A program made the position numbers and the translations under genes. Below, one piece after another: positions 34,884 through 43,724 of a stretch of DNA of 64,000 nt. This DNA comes from Companilactobacillus ginsenosidimutans (GTDB lineage Bacteria; Bacillota; Bacilli; Lactobacillales; Lactobacillaceae). The stretch lies in assembly GCF_001050475.1 (NCBI RefSeq), contig NZ_CP012034.1, positions 1,302,001 through 1,366,000 of the forward strand, in the 5' to 3' direction. Position 1 is the stretch's first letter, and every line of letters starts with the position of its first letter. The notes under the pieces are model-generated. The model ran no database searches. It had not been told where the DNA came from and was given only the letters and a program-made list of their open reading frames with translations.

Positions 34884-35330
34884 CTATTCAGCGTGATTCA
34901 TATTTTTCAAATAAGTAGAGAATTCCTCACTATCTTTGATTTCTCCACTATCTTTTCCAGCATACCAATCAATTTTGTCATTTAAAATTGTCATACTGTG
35001 TTCTAAATCGTCCATTTTCTTTAAAAAGTCATTACGAACTTTCTTCAGTAAATCTAGACGTTTACCAATAGTTGAATCTCCTTCTGCACGCCATTCAACG
35101 TATTTTTTAAGTTGTTCAATTGACATTCCTGTACTCTTCAAATGTAAGAGGAATTTGATCCAATCAACATCTGAGTCAGTGTAATATCTCAAACCATTTT
35201 CTGAACGATGAGGTTTCACTAAGCCTTCTTTTTCATAATATCTAAGTGTTGGACTTGTTAGTCCAGTCATCTCGGCGAAGTCACCAATGCGGTAGTGTTT
35301 TTCTGTTTCTTTCATTGTCTCTGTAGTCAT
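34884..35330 (-). CDS. MerR-family transcriptional regulator
   Basis: The 148-residue protein has the MerR HTH (YRIGDFAEMTGLTSPTLRYY, then EKEGLVKP, residues 13-40), a dimerising coiled coil (about 85-120) and a short C terminus with no cysteines. That resembles the stress-responsive AdhR/YyaN-type MerR proteins rather than metal sensors. It lies upstream of, and in line with, the CMD-cupin-SDR operon, whose promoter has the expected dyad. Confidence 0.9.
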   Translation of the reverse strand: MTTETMKETEKHYRIGDFAEMTGLTSPTLRYYEKEGLVKPHRSENGLRYYTDSDVDWIKFLLHLKSTGMSIEQLKKYVEWRAEGDSTIGKRLDLLKKVRNDFLKKMDDLEHSMTILNDKIDWYAGKDSGEIKDSEEFSTYLKNMNHAE

Positions 35331-35414
35331 AATTATGTCTCTTTTCGTAATTTATCTGAAGTTAGCTTTAAGTCTAGCACAAATTTGATTAAATATAAAT
35401 ATTTATATTTACTA

Positions 35415-35446
35415 TTAAAAAAAAGAGAGTAAGAAATATACTCTCT
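35415..35446 (-). terminator. Terminator of the third small-peptide gene
   Basis: GAGAGTA, 7-base loop, TACTCTC and T8 on the minus strand, 20 bp after the stop. Confidence 0.8.
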
Positions 35447-35465
35447 TCTGCTTTTATTTGATATT

Positions 35466-35576
35466 TTAACGGAAGCTAGTTACGTTGTCGAAAAATTGAC
35501 CTACGGCAGCAATGTCATTTCCGGCTGTGCGGAAGCCTGTGGTAATGCCTGCTCTTAATGAGTTTAGAATGATCAT
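35466..35576 (-). CDS. 36-residue peptide, paralogue 3
   Basis: Reads MIILNSLRAGITTGFRTAGN and continues DIAAVGQFFDNVTSFR. AAGGAGGAA lies about 7 bases before the ATG. Same family as 27954-28061 and 28115-28222, but alone here with its own terminator. Its leader (TTAAGC..AATTAAGGTGGAA.AGC, about 35610-35640) aligns with that of paralogue 2, including the -10. Unknown function. Confidence 0.72.
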   Translation of the reverse strand: MIILNSLRAGITTGFRTAGNDIAAVGQFFDNVTSFR

Positions 35577-35696
35577 AGATGATTCCTCCTTGAGTTGATG
35601 TGGTTATTATTGCTCTTCCACCTTAATTCAAGCTTAAATATAATTATTATTTGTGTTTAATTATTTTATAGATGTAATTATTTTTAGTTGGTTGTT

Positions 35697-35877
35697 CACT
35701 GCCGATTCCGGAATGAAATCGATTTTTGGGCTGGAACATGGCCAGCGCATTTGGAGCCTTTTCAAAGTACGAAAAGTCTTCAAACTGTGCTTTATTCTAA
35801 GCCGAGAAGTCCACTCGACTAAGAATAATTTGGCCATTTAGCCCAAATCGATTTCATTCCTCCATCTGTGATGGTCG
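35697..35877. repeat. Large intergenic hairpin element 5 (type B)
   Basis: Arms 35710-35732 and 35840-35860 are complementary (GGAATGAAATCGATTT against AAATCGATTTCATTCC, then GGGCT/AGCCC). The core TTTGGAGCCTTTTCAAAG..GAAAAGTCTTCAAA is the shared type B core. Nothing else is seen in this 427-bp gap apart from the matrixin terminator. Confidence 0.88.
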
Positions 35878-35950
35878 TCATATTCTTTCTTGTGGGTTTG
35901 GATATATCCTGTATTTTATCTACTCGAATATGAAATTTGCTAAGTGCCAA

Positions 35951-35980
35951 AATAAAAAGAGTAGGTAGCAACCCACTCTA
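35951..35980 (-). terminator. Terminator of the matrixin-like protease gene
   Basis: AGAGT.GGT/ACC.ACTCT with T-rich tail on the minus strand. Confidence 0.75.
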
Positions 35981-36003
35981 TAAAAATATATTATCTACAT
36001 TGA

Positions 36004-36654
36004 TTACGCTGAAACCTTTGCGTTTGTACCATAAATCAATTTAAGTGCTTGATAATCACTGGCGCTCAATTTTGTTGTTGGATCAGTGCTTGATTGATAG
36101 TCACTTGTGTAATACATTATGGCGTTTTGATCTAGATAATTGTCATCTAGCCCTAGTGCGTGTCCCATTTCGTGCATGATTGTGTGCTGTACTGCTGCCT
36201 CGTCGTATTGTCCTGCACGTAGTCCTGAATCTAATGTGATTTGGGTTTTTAACAACTCTTTTACGTCGGGATTATCTGTTTCTGTATAGGCATTTAACGA
36301 GTCACCCCAGACGTCTGACTTTGGGCTGGTATTGCTTATCATAATGTCGGCCCCATATTTGTTAGTACCTTTATATGTTTTGATATTGACTAATTTAGTG
36401 GAATTCCATTGGTTCACTGAATATTGGATGGCTTTTCTTACTTGTGTCGATAGTCCAGAAGCTATCGAAATTGTGACATTTTGAGGGTCATCCAACTTGT
36501 AGATTACGTTTGAATCTTGTTTTGCTGATGCTTGAATTTTTGTTACTGTGGAACTTTGTGCTGCACTGGATGTTTGGGCTGGTGCTATTGATGTGGCGAC
36601 TCCTAATAATGTTAGTACAGCTAAGCCCGATACAATTATTTTTCTTATTTTCAT
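36004..36654 (-). CDS. Secreted matrixin-like zinc metalloprotease
   Basis: The 216-residue product has a signal peptide (about residues 1-33, ending near SSAAQ) and a catalytic site TIMHEMGHALGLDDN (about 160-175). That fits the HExxHxxGxxH/D pattern of M10/metzincin-type proteases with aspartate as the third ligand, as in the snapalysin/M10 groups. The YYTSDYQSS further on could hold the Met-turn-like region (NAIMYYT). GAGGGAG precedes the ATG. No wall anchor is seen, so probably released. Substrate unknown. Confidence 0.85.
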   Translation of the reverse strand: MKIRKIIVSGLAVLTLLGVATSIAPAQTSSAAQSSTVTKIQASAKQDSNVIYKLDDPQNVTISIASGLSTQVRKAIQYSVNQWNSTKLVNIKTYKGTNKYGADIMISNTSPKSDVWGDSLNAYTETDNPDVKELLKTQITLDSGLRAGQYDEAAVQHTIMHEMGHALGLDDNYLDQNAIMYYTSDYQSSTDPTTKLSASDYQALKLIYGTNAKVSA

Positions 36655-36731
36655 AAAAATTCTCCCTCTTAGAATTATTATCGTGTTTATTATAGTCCGA
36701 GTTTTTGAAGGTATTATTTGAATCGTAAATC

Positions 36732-36771
36732 AAAAAGAGTGAGGTTAAATTATCTCCCCACTCTTTCATAA
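36732..36771 (-). terminator. Terminator after hairpin element 6
   Basis: AAAGAGTG/CACTCTTT hairpin and T5 on the minus strand; serves the tannase-like gene. Confidence 0.65.
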
Positions 36772-36889
36772 ACGCGTTTATTGGCATTGATAACTGCACA
36801 TAAGCCAGACGAAGCTGCGGGGCGTTACGCGCCCTCTCTGCGTCGTCGTGTCTTATGCTCCGTTATCAGTTCATGCCAACAAACGCTCT
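36771..36889. repeat. Large intergenic hairpin element 6 (type A)
   Basis: Outer arms around TTGGCAT..GATAAC and GTTATC..ATGCCAA, middle stem GCACATAAG/CTTATGC, inner GC-rich hairpin GGGGCG/CGCCCT-like. It ends in GCTCT 3 bp before the stop codon of the tannase-like gene. Confidence 0.85.
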
Positions 36890-36892
36890 GTT

Positions 36893-38566
36893 TTATTTCA
36901 TAATCTTGTTTGACCATTTGAACATTTCATTCAAGTTGTAATCTCCAGCGTGGCCTTTATTCCATTCGAGGTGATAGTTTACATCTTTTCCGGAATTCTT
37001 TAGTTTTTGACTGAAGATTGTTGGTACGGCTATTGATGTGTTGGCGTCCATTTCACCGTATCTGATGTACCAGTGGCTTGCTGAATTGGCGTTATTTGTG
37101 CCGATGTAATCCATTGGATTCATCAAACTTACAACTGTTGAATCAGCAATTGCTGTCTTGTTTTTGGCAGTATTGTTGTCTTGACTGTATTTTGTAAAGT
37201 GTTTCTTGTTAACTGTAGCTGTACCCATTTCTTGATTCTCGGCGTTTGAAAGGTCGACACCATCAAATGCTGGTGCTGCTTTCATTCTACCGACTGCCTT
37301 GTTGTACTTAGTTAAGTTAACATCTGTGACTTTCTTGTTCTTGATTGTTAAGAATGGATATTTCTTTTCGGTGATATTCTTACCTTTATCAATGGCAGTT
37401 TGAGCTGAATTCTTAATCGTATCTTTGATTAGGTTATTGAATGATCCTGAACCATTACTGTTCATCTTGTAAACATTTCCGTCACTATCTTTAAGCTTCA
37501 AGCCATTCACATAGTCTGGGAATTCTTTCTTTAAATCATTGGAAATTGATTTTTGCTTAGAAGTTAATGTTGTTGGAGCTGGAGTTTCACCAGGCATGTG
37601 CATTCCATTCACATAACTGTTAATTCCATTAAATTGCCATTCGTAAGCTGAATCAGCATTTTCAAGGTTCATGATTGGACAGAATACAAATGATGCATAA
37701 ATATTATCTGATGTATCTGCGGCACCGATTGCTTTCAAATATGGTGCGTAATCTTTGTTGTTACCACTGGCACCAAGTAATGCTGACATGGCACCACCGG
37801 CACTCGTTCCATCTGATAAGATGTGATTTTCATTACCTGGCAACTTCTTAGAATTTAGTTTCAAGTAACGAACTGCAGCTTTCAAGTCGACAATGGCTGC
37901 TGGTGCTTTACCTGTATATTTACCATCTGAGTTCTTGGTAGTTCTGCCACGAGCACCTGGAGCAGCAACGATATATCCTTCTGCAATGGCACGTTCACCA
38001 GCACCAGCAGGAGCACCACCAGTTGCATTAGTACCTGCACCACCAGCACCTGGGGCGGCTGGATTTGCGGCTATTGCTGTTGTTGATGCATCTGTGGTAC
38101 TTGTTGAATCAGTTGATGTAGAACTTGTACCTAATGTTTGAGCTTCACCCGGCATGTATCCACCGATTGAATTTGGCATTAGGATTGGAGCAGTTTTCTT
38201 GGTAAACCCGTTAATTTTCTTACCTTGGAAGTAAGCAACTGGAATATAAATATTCATAGTTTGATATTTTTTATCAACTGGCTTACTTACATAAACGATG
38301 TTTTCATAAGCACGAACTTTAATCTTCTTGTTACCGGAAGTAACCGTCTTGATTGTGTACTTAGCCTTATCAAAATTTAAGCTAACATTCTTACCGGAAT
38401 AAGATGTGCCTCCACGATAATAAGATTGAGATTTTTTGTAACTTGTTGAAGATAGATCTCCTGCCTTGATAGTTTTGCTGTCAGACGAACTCTTATTGCT
38501 CGAACATCCAGCAAGAACTAAGACAGCTAGAAACATAGTAAATAAAGCTATGGTAGTTTTTTTCAC
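36893..38566 (-). CDS. Alpha/beta-hydrolase lipoprotein, resembling subtype B tannase
   Basis: The 557-residue protein has a lipobox LAGC (cysteine about 21). The nucleophile elbow ILSDGTSAGGAMSALLGAS holds the Ser around residue 255, and the late HWYIRYGEMDANT and GHAGDYNL segments likely supply the catalytic Asp and His. These segments recall lactobacillus tannase (gallate ester hydrolase) of the TanB type. A Ser/Thr then Ala/Gly/Pro-rich insertion (about 145-195) is unusual. Start is GTG after AAAGGGGGA. It is surface-exposed by the lipid anchor. Activity on tannins is inference; a feruloyl or other aryl esterase is possible. Confidence 0.75.
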   Translation of the reverse strand: MKKTTIALFTMFLAVLVLAGCSSNKSSSDSKTIKAGDLSSTSYKKSQSYYRGGTSYSGKNVSLNFDKAKYTIKTVTSGNKKIKVRAYENIVYVSKPVDKKYQTMNIYIPVAYFQGKKINGFTKKTAPILMPNSIGGYMPGEAQTLGTSSTSTDSTSTTDASTTAIAANPAAPGAGGAGTNATGGAPAGAGERAIAEGYIVAAPGARGRTTKNSDGKYTGKAPAAIVDLKAAVRYLKLNSKKLPGNENHILSDGTSAGGAMSALLGASGNNKDYAPYLKAIGAADTSDNIYASFVFCPIMNLENADSAYEWQFNGINSYVNGMHMPGETPAPTTLTSKQKSISNDLKKEFPDYVNGLKLKDSDGNVYKMNSNGSGSFNNLIKDTIKNSAQTAIDKGKNITEKKYPFLTIKNKKVTDVNLTKYNKAVGRMKAAPAFDGVDLSNAENQEMGTATVNKKHFTKYSQDNNTAKNKTAIADSTVVSLMNPMDYIGTNNANSASHWYIRYGEMDANTSIAVPTIFSQKLKNSGKDVNYHLEWNKGHAGDYNLNEMFKWSNKIMK

Positions 38567-38680
38567 TTTTGTATCCCCCTTTTGTCACAAAAATCATAGC
38601 ATAGTAATTTGGGGGATTGGGGTTGATGTTTGGTTTGTAATATTCCTGTTTTGTGCGGTTGTATTACATTTTGGAATAGA

Positions 38681-38726
38681 AAAAGGTCCACAACCGTTGG
38701 TGTTATTGAGCGGTTGTGGACCTTTT
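38681..38726. terminator. Bidirectional terminator
   Basis: AAAAGGTCCACAACCG/CGGTTGTGGACCTTTT perfect 16-bp stem; ends transcripts from pepO (minus strand) after element 7. Confidence 0.85.
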
Positions 38727-38773
38727 AGTTAGGTTTAGCGTTTTTTTGGGTGAAGCTGGAGTTAGGGGCGAGC

Positions 38774-38940
38774 GGTTCACTTTAGACATGCTATACGGTT
38801 GCCCCATTTATAGTTGAAACGCTAAAAATCACACTAAACACTGCACATAAGTCGCCCAGAGCTGCGGGGGGTGTTACGCACCCCACTCCACTATGGTCGT
38901 CTTATGCTCCGTGTTTAAGGGCGTGTGATTTTTGGCTCTA
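38774..38940. repeat. Large intergenic hairpin element 7 (type A, extended copy)
   Basis: Left arm GCTAAAAATCACACTAAACAC (38821-38840) pairs with GTGTTTAAGGGCGTGTGATT and on to 38936; middle stem GCACATAAG/CTTATGC; inner GGGGTG/CACCCC. About 40 bp upstream (GGTTCACTTT..GCTATACG) is also shared with element 10, 10 kb away. The terminal CTA is the complement of the pepO stop codon TAG. Confidence 0.9.
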
Positions 38941-40881
38941 CCAGATATTTACTCGTTTATCTGGCGCTAACCACATTCCATCTTTTTCTCCTACCTCGAA
39001 CTCTTTGTAAAATTCGTCCATATTCTGTGCCATGACATTAGCACGTAATGGGCCTGGTGAATGTACGTCGGTTTTTAGTAGTAGTTCGTTGAATTCTTTG
39101 GTTGCTTTTAGGCGCCATACTCGTGCCCAGTTTATGAAGAACTCGTGTAGGTTTAAGTCGGATTCGGTTTTGGCTGCTTCTAGTGCACAGCGTAATCCAC
39201 CGACGTCGGCTACGTTTTCACTTACTACTAGTTTTCCATTAACTTTTTCACCTGCATATGGAATGCCGTTGAATTCGTCGATCATCTTTTGTGTTAATTC
39301 TTTGAACTTGGCGTAATCATCGTCAGTCCACCAGTTGTTCATATTTCCATATTCATCGAATTGAGCACCATTATTGTCGAATGCATGAGAAATTTCATGT
39401 GCAATTACAGCACCGATTCCACCGTAGTTTTGGCTACTTGTTTGCTTCAAACTGTAAAATGGAATTTGCAAAATCGCTGCGGGGAAAGTGATGTCATTTC
39501 TTGATGGATCATAACAGGCGTTAACCATGTGGCCTGGCATTAGCCATTTTTCACGGTCAACTGGACGATGATAACTGTCCAACTCATCTTGTCTTGCAAT
39601 GCGATCGAATCCCATCATATTTTCGTATAATGATGAATTCTCCTCAACATGATATCTTGAGTAAATAGCATCAATTTTGTCGGGATAACCAACTTTAATG
39701 GCAATCTTTTCTAGCTTAACAATAGCCTTTTTCTTGGTGTCTTCACCAAGCCAAGTGTTATCTGAAATACGTTGCTCATAGATAGAAATCATCTTTTTGA
39801 CCATCTTTTGAACATCTGCTTTGGCTGCTGGGCCAAAGTATTTCTTACCGTAATAAGTTCCAACAACTTGACTGAAAACTCTTGAAGCCTTGTTGTAAGC
39901 GTACTTAGTTCTGTTTTGAAGCTCTTGTGCGCCACTTAAAGCTAATGAATATTCACCAATAGTTTGACGGAATTCTTCATCCAAATTAGATGCGTTGTCA
40001 GTCAAATATGTGACCATCATCCAAGCCTTAATGTCTTCAAAATTAGCATCATTAACTATTTTGTTGATATTGTCCAAATAACGAGGTTCCTCAATAATAA
40101 CTTTTTCAGGAGTGTCGTTAATGAGTTCTGTAACTTGAGTTTTTAAGTCCAATTTATCAGTCTTAACCACATATTCACCAAACTGCATTGGGTTGTAAAC
40201 CTTAGTGTAGTCAGCCCATTCTTCTTGACTCTTAACGATTGGAACGAGAATCTTGTCGAATGCTAAAGCTTTATCTACGATAGACTGAGCTTTGTCGAGG
40301 TCGTATCCAATCATCGAAAGCAACTTAACAGAGACTTCACTGAACTTCTTGAGCAAAGTCTCGCCGGACTCGTTGTCGTCCTCATAATAAGTTTTATCAG
40401 GTAAAATTAACCCTGCACCTTGAATATACACAATGTTAGTCGATGTATCCTTCATGTCAGCGTCAATTGAGACATCGATTGGAAGTGGATAATTGTCTTT
40501 TGACAAATCAACTAGGTGATCAGAGAGATCCTTTAAATCCTTCAAATCAGTAATACGTTGAATATATTTCAAAATTGGTTGTTGATGGAACTTGTTCAAG
40601 TGTTCAACATTATTTGCCAAACGATACAACTTGACTGCCTCAAGCAAAAGCTTGTCATCAACCTTATCTTCATGTGTAGCAAACTCGTGGAACTCGCTCA
40701 TCATAGTCTTTTCGACATCCTCATCAAGGTCCATGAATCCACCAGTTCGAGGCTTGTCAGCAGGAATTTCAGCATGTTCTTGCCATTCACCATTAACTGC
40801 TAAATATAAATTATCTTTATAGCTGGCAGGCTTTGCATCGACCATATCGCCGGCACCACCTACTACTTTACGTGTAAACAT
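38938..40881 (-). CDS. pepO: Cytosolic M13 endopeptidase PepO
   Basis: The 647-residue protein lacks a signal peptide and has the full M13 pattern: RTGGFMDLDEDVEKT near residue 45, VIAHEISHAFDNNG with HEISH zinc ligands (about 490), VSENVADVGGL with the third ligand (about 550) and a C-terminal RVNIW. PepO cleaves casein- or food-derived oligopeptides in lactic acid bacteria. GTGGTGAAG precedes the ATG at 40881; an inner ATG follows another GGTGGTG but would cut off the conserved VGGAGD start. The TAG stop is formed by the edge of hairpin element 7. Confidence 0.95.
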   Translation of the reverse strand: MFTRKVVGGAGDMVDAKPASYKDNLYLAVNGEWQEHAEIPADKPRTGGFMDLDEDVEKTMMSEFHEFATHEDKVDDKLLLEAVKLYRLANNVEHLNKFHQQPILKYIQRITDLKDLKDLSDHLVDLSKDNYPLPIDVSIDADMKDTSTNIVYIQGAGLILPDKTYYEDDNESGETLLKKFSEVSVKLLSMIGYDLDKAQSIVDKALAFDKILVPIVKSQEEWADYTKVYNPMQFGEYVVKTDKLDLKTQVTELINDTPEKVIIEEPRYLDNINKIVNDANFEDIKAWMMVTYLTDNASNLDEEFRQTIGEYSLALSGAQELQNRTKYAYNKASRVFSQVVGTYYGKKYFGPAAKADVQKMVKKMISIYEQRISDNTWLGEDTKKKAIVKLEKIAIKVGYPDKIDAIYSRYHVEENSSLYENMMGFDRIARQDELDSYHRPVDREKWLMPGHMVNACYDPSRNDITFPAAILQIPFYSLKQTSSQNYGGIGAVIAHEISHAFDNNGAQFDEYGNMNNWWTDDDYAKFKELTQKMIDEFNGIPYAGEKVNGKLVVSENVADVGGLRCALEAAKTESDLNLHEFFINWARVWRLKATKEFNELLLKTDVHSPGPLRANVMAQNMDEFYKEFEVGEKDGMWLAPDKRVNIW

Positions 40882-41063
40882 TACTTCACCACCACTAATT
40901 ATTTGACTTCTACTATATCACTAAAATATTTATAACAAAAAATAATGAACCGCAAAGCTCATTTTCTAAAAATATTGTTAAAACTAATTATACCAATCTT
41001 GAACACTTTGACTCAAATCGCGATTCGATATAATATCAAAGCAACACATTTGCGGGGGGAATT

Positions 41064-41594
41064 ATGAAATATTTAGTATTGTTTAGAGGAATAAACGTCG
41101 GCGGACACAGCAGAGTCCCCATGCAAACATTGCGAGACGAGTTTACATCCGCTGGATACGAAGCCGTCCATACCTACATCAACAGTGGCAACCTCTTCAT
41201 AACATCAGACCGACCTTTGGAAAAAGTTGAATCCCAAGTAACTGACATACTAGTGTCAAACTTCGACTTCCCAATCGACTTTCGAGTCCTATCCGAATCC
41301 GAATACAAAACAGACCTGGAGCAAGCACCAGAATGGTGGGGACAAGATAAAACATTGCGCCATAATGCCCTATTCAAATTGAATTCCTACGAGGCGAAAT
41401 GGGACGAATGGCTACCAACAAAACTGACTGAGTACGATCAAGTAAAAATTACGCAAAACGCAATCTTTTGGACCTCAACTTTCAAAATAAATTACAGCAA
41501 ATCTTTCTATTCAAAGCTACTAGGAACGGACTTTTACAAACAAACCAGTGCAAGAAACTTCAACACAACCACAAAATTAGCGACTCTATTCTAA
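41064..41594 (+). CDS. DUF1697 family protein
   Basis: The 176-residue protein starts KYLVLFRGINVGGHSRVPM, the characteristic DUF1697 opening, with TYINSGNLFITSD following. The family is widespread, soluble, ferredoxin-like in fold, without a known reaction. GGGGGGAA precedes the ATG. Single gene; terminator-like repeat follows at 41621. Confidence 0.88.
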   Translation: MKYLVLFRGINVGGHSRVPMQTLRDEFTSAGYEAVHTYINSGNLFITSDRPLEKVESQVTDILVSNFDFPIDFRVLSESEYKTDLEQAPEWWGQDKTLRHNALFKLNSYEAKWDEWLPTKLTEYDQVKITQNAIFWTSTFKINYSKSFYSKLLGTDFYKQTSARNFNTTTKLATLF

Positions 41595-41620
41595 ATTACG
41601 CAAAAAGACACCCGAATTTT

Positions 41621-41683
41621 AAAGTGCCATACAATTGTTAGACATAATCTAACGAAAGTATGGTACTTTTTTTCTAAATTTGG
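41621..41683 (+). terminator. Terminator, copy 1 of a duplicated 50-bp hairpin
   Basis: AAAGTGCCATAC..GTATGGTACTTT outer stem, inner GTTAGA/TCTAAC, then T7 and TCTAAATTT. Nearly identical to 43270-43332. Both follow plus-strand genes. Confidence 0.75.
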
Positions 41684-41762
41684 TGTGGAGTTTAAAATGC
41701 GATTAATGAAAGAATGCAATACAGAAATAGCTAATATAAGATTTTCTGGAGCAATCGCAGGC

Positions 41763-41806
41763 AGAAAAAATAGCTTGCCCCCTGTTGAATACAGGGAACA
41801 AGCTAT
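41763..41806 (-). terminator. Terminator of the 41891-42211 gene
   Basis: ATAGCTTG.TCCCTGT/ACAGGG.GCAAGCTAT with T6 on the minus strand. Confidence 0.85.
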
Positions 41807-41890
41807 GGCTGTCAAAAACTAATATTAATTTGATTATGCTTTTTCATCATCTATTTACAAAGAACGATTAATTCTAATTGAATTGTTATT

Positions 41891-42211
41891 TTAATTAATT
41901 TCTTTATATATTTGAACAGAGTCAGTGGAACGAATATCCTCCACATCTGAAGTATCTATTGGATAACCTTCAAATAAGATTTTTCCTAACTTCATTGTTT
42001 TACCTCTTATATACAAATGAGAGCCAAGTTCTCCGAACAGTTCCACTTTCTTGGGTTTTTCTAAACAATCGTAAAATCCATTCTCTCCTTTTATCATCTG
42101 GTCCAAGTAAAATTGTTTACCATCAATTTTACATCTAACTAAATAATGAAAATGAGCAATTACTTTCAAGTTTGCAGGTTCAATCAATTGAATCATGTAT
42201 GAATTGTGCAT
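41891..42211 (-). CDS. Small protein of unknown function
   Basis: Start at ATG 42211 (MHNSYMIQLIEPAN), with GAGGTG 7 bases upstream; 106 residues. Predominantly beta-strand pattern with charged turns, no membrane segment or signal. Own terminator. No family recognised. The gap upstream (42212-42684) is very AT-rich and holds no convincing gene. Confidence 0.6.
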   Translation of the reverse strand: MHNSYMIQLIEPANLKVIAHFHYLVRCKIDGKQFYLDQMIKGENGFYDCLEKPKKVELFGELGSHLYIRGKTMKLGKILFEGYPIDTSDVEDIRSTDSVQIYKEIN

Positions 42212-42684
42212 CTGTTTCACCTCAAGTATAATCTGTTGATTGTTGTTTTTAAGATAAAAACACTCAGTATTTCCGGTCTCGTGATAAATATCGTCTCATT
42301 ATGCTTAGATTAACAAGTTTACGAAAATCGGATCCTCTGATTCATGGGGTTTGCCTTATTGTCTTCTTTTGTTGTTTCAATACCAACCTACTCCTTTAGT
42401 TGTAAATTGAGCAAGGATTATATTTTTCTCATCAATAAAACGGAATATAATTTCTATAATATTTTTTGTTTTTTTATTCAGTCTGTCTCTATTAATAATT
42501 AGATTTTGGGCATTAATATCTGTTTGTTTCTGACGACTAGCATTATGAATATATAAATAAAATATATTATTCAATTGTTTCGTAAGGCAAATAATCGCTT
42601 CAAATATGAAATGCTTATTTTTTTTTACTTTATTTTGTAATATTTGGTGTTAACTTTAAAGCATAAAAAGGGGGAATTAAAATA

Positions 42685-43230
42685 ATGAAAAAAATGTATT
42701 TTTTACTTTTTACTTTGCTAATGACAACAGTTCTATTTACTGGGAACGTGGCCAGAGCTTCATCAACCACTGATACAAATGCTTATCCACATATACAAAC
42801 AGTATTTAATCCAAACATATATCTCTACCAAAGTAAGTCGGATGATCCCAATGATAAAACAATATCTCAATCTACTATGAAAGTTACATTTACTAAACCA
42901 TCAAAAAATGGATCAAGAATTTCCCAATGGGTTGGAGATTTGTTTTATAGACTTGATATCAGGGTAGAAAACAGACAAATTGTTTTTATATTCCATTCGA
43001 GTAATACAGATAATGCGTTGATGGATTATTTATGGAACTATCAAGTAGATGGAAGAAATGTTGGAGGAGATCGATTGTTAAATGTACCAAGTGTAGACGA
43101 ACAATATTCGGTCAGAGCATCCAAAGGTTATCATGTAGTAGGTATAGATGGACAGGTCGTTCCTGCAGATCCAACCATGCATCTAACCCGTCCACATTTT
43201 AATATTTCACGCCCTGTAACAGTTTACTAA
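42685..43230 (+). CDS. Secreted protein of unknown function
   Basis: The 181-residue product has a clear signal peptide (MKKMYFLLFTLLMTTVLFTG, cleavage near ARA-S). The mature region is beta-rich, with an aromatic-rich segment (WVGDLFYRLDIRV) and a C terminus of PHFNISRPVTVY. No cysteines, no anchor. GGGGGAA precedes the ATG. Function unknown; could be a small bacteriocin-immunity or adhesion-type exoprotein, but nothing identifies it. Confidence 0.7.
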   Translation: MKKMYFLLFTLLMTTVLFTGNVARASSTTDTNAYPHIQTVFNPNIYLYQSKSDDPNDKTISQSTMKVTFTKPSKNGSRISQWVGDLFYRLDIRVENRQIVFIFHSSNTDNALMDYLWNYQVDGRNVGGDRLLNVPSVDEQYSVRASKGYHVVGIDGQVVPADPTMHLTRPHFNISRPVTVY

Positions 43231-43269
43231 TTTAGAATTAACAACTTATTTAAGAAGGTATGTATGAGT

Positions 43270-43332
43270 AAAGTGCCATACAATTGTTAGACATAATCTA
43301 ACGAAAGTATGGTCTTTTTTTGTCTAAATTTA
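43270..43332 (+). terminator. Terminator, copy 2 of the duplicated hairpin
   Basis: Same hairpin as 41621-41683 (46 bases identical), following the secreted-protein gene. Confidence 0.75.
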
Positions 43333-43438
43333 GAAAAACAGTATTATCATCAGCATGCAACAATTTCAAATCTTCTTCAGCAATCTCAAAACTACAAGAC
43401 TTACCAAATTTAATCAACTTGACGCCATTCCTATCCAA
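43298..43438 (-). CDS. Possible 46-residue protein
   Basis: A minus-strand frame starting TTG at 43438, seven bases after GGGAGG, reads MDRNGVKLIKFGKSCSFEIA, then EEDLKLLHADDNTVFLNLD. The composition looks protein-like. It ends inside the terminator copy at 43270, so its 3' end overlaps a structure used by the opposite strand. May be a remnant. Confidence 0.3.
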   Translation of the reverse strand: MDRNGVKLIKFGKSCSFEIAEEDLKLLHADDNTVFLNLDKKRPYFR

Positions 43439-43459
43439 GACAATACCTCCCAATTTTGA

Positions 43460-43488
43460 CAAAAAAAGGAACCCATCAGGATTCCTTT
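43460..43488 (-). terminator. Terminator downstream of the Usp gene
   Basis: AAAGGAA.CC/GG.TTCCTTT hairpin and T7 on the minus strand, after hairpin element 8. Confidence 0.75.
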
Positions 43489-43539
43489 AAAATAATTTAT
43501 ATAGCTAAGTGGAACAAAAACAAGAAGTATCCGAAAACC

Positions 43540-43722
43540 CAGTCGGAGGAGCTGGAAAAATTCTCCGGCAGTGAAAGTGCTGTTATGGCTTTAGCCATTA
43601 AAGCACCGGGCGAGTTTGAAGACTTTCGCGAACTTCGAAAGGCTCCAAACCGAGGGGCAAGACCTTGGCTTGCCCCGGTCCGCACAGCCGAAGAATTTTT
43701 TCCAGCTCCGCAGACGGCATCA
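43540..43722. repeat. Large intergenic hairpin element 8 (type B)
   Basis: Arms GGAGCTGGAAAAATTCTCCGG (from 43548; first part shown) and GCCG.AGAATTTTTTCCAGCTCC (to about 43709). The core is GAGTTTGAAGACTTTCGCGAAC..GAAAGGCTCCAAAC (43611-43650, split here), with the ATGGCTTTAGCCAT sub-hairpin. Ends 2 bp from the Usp stop codon. Confidence 0.9.
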
Positions 43723-43724
43723 GT

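Noticed and set aside
41591..41815. Minus-strand frame of 74 codons after the DUF1697 gene
   Set aside because: It lies across two terminator hairpins and has no ribosome site.
42377..42574. Minus-strand frame of 65 codons in an AT-rich gap
   Set aside because: TTG start with no Shine-Dalgarno and no neighbours to support it; could be a remnant.
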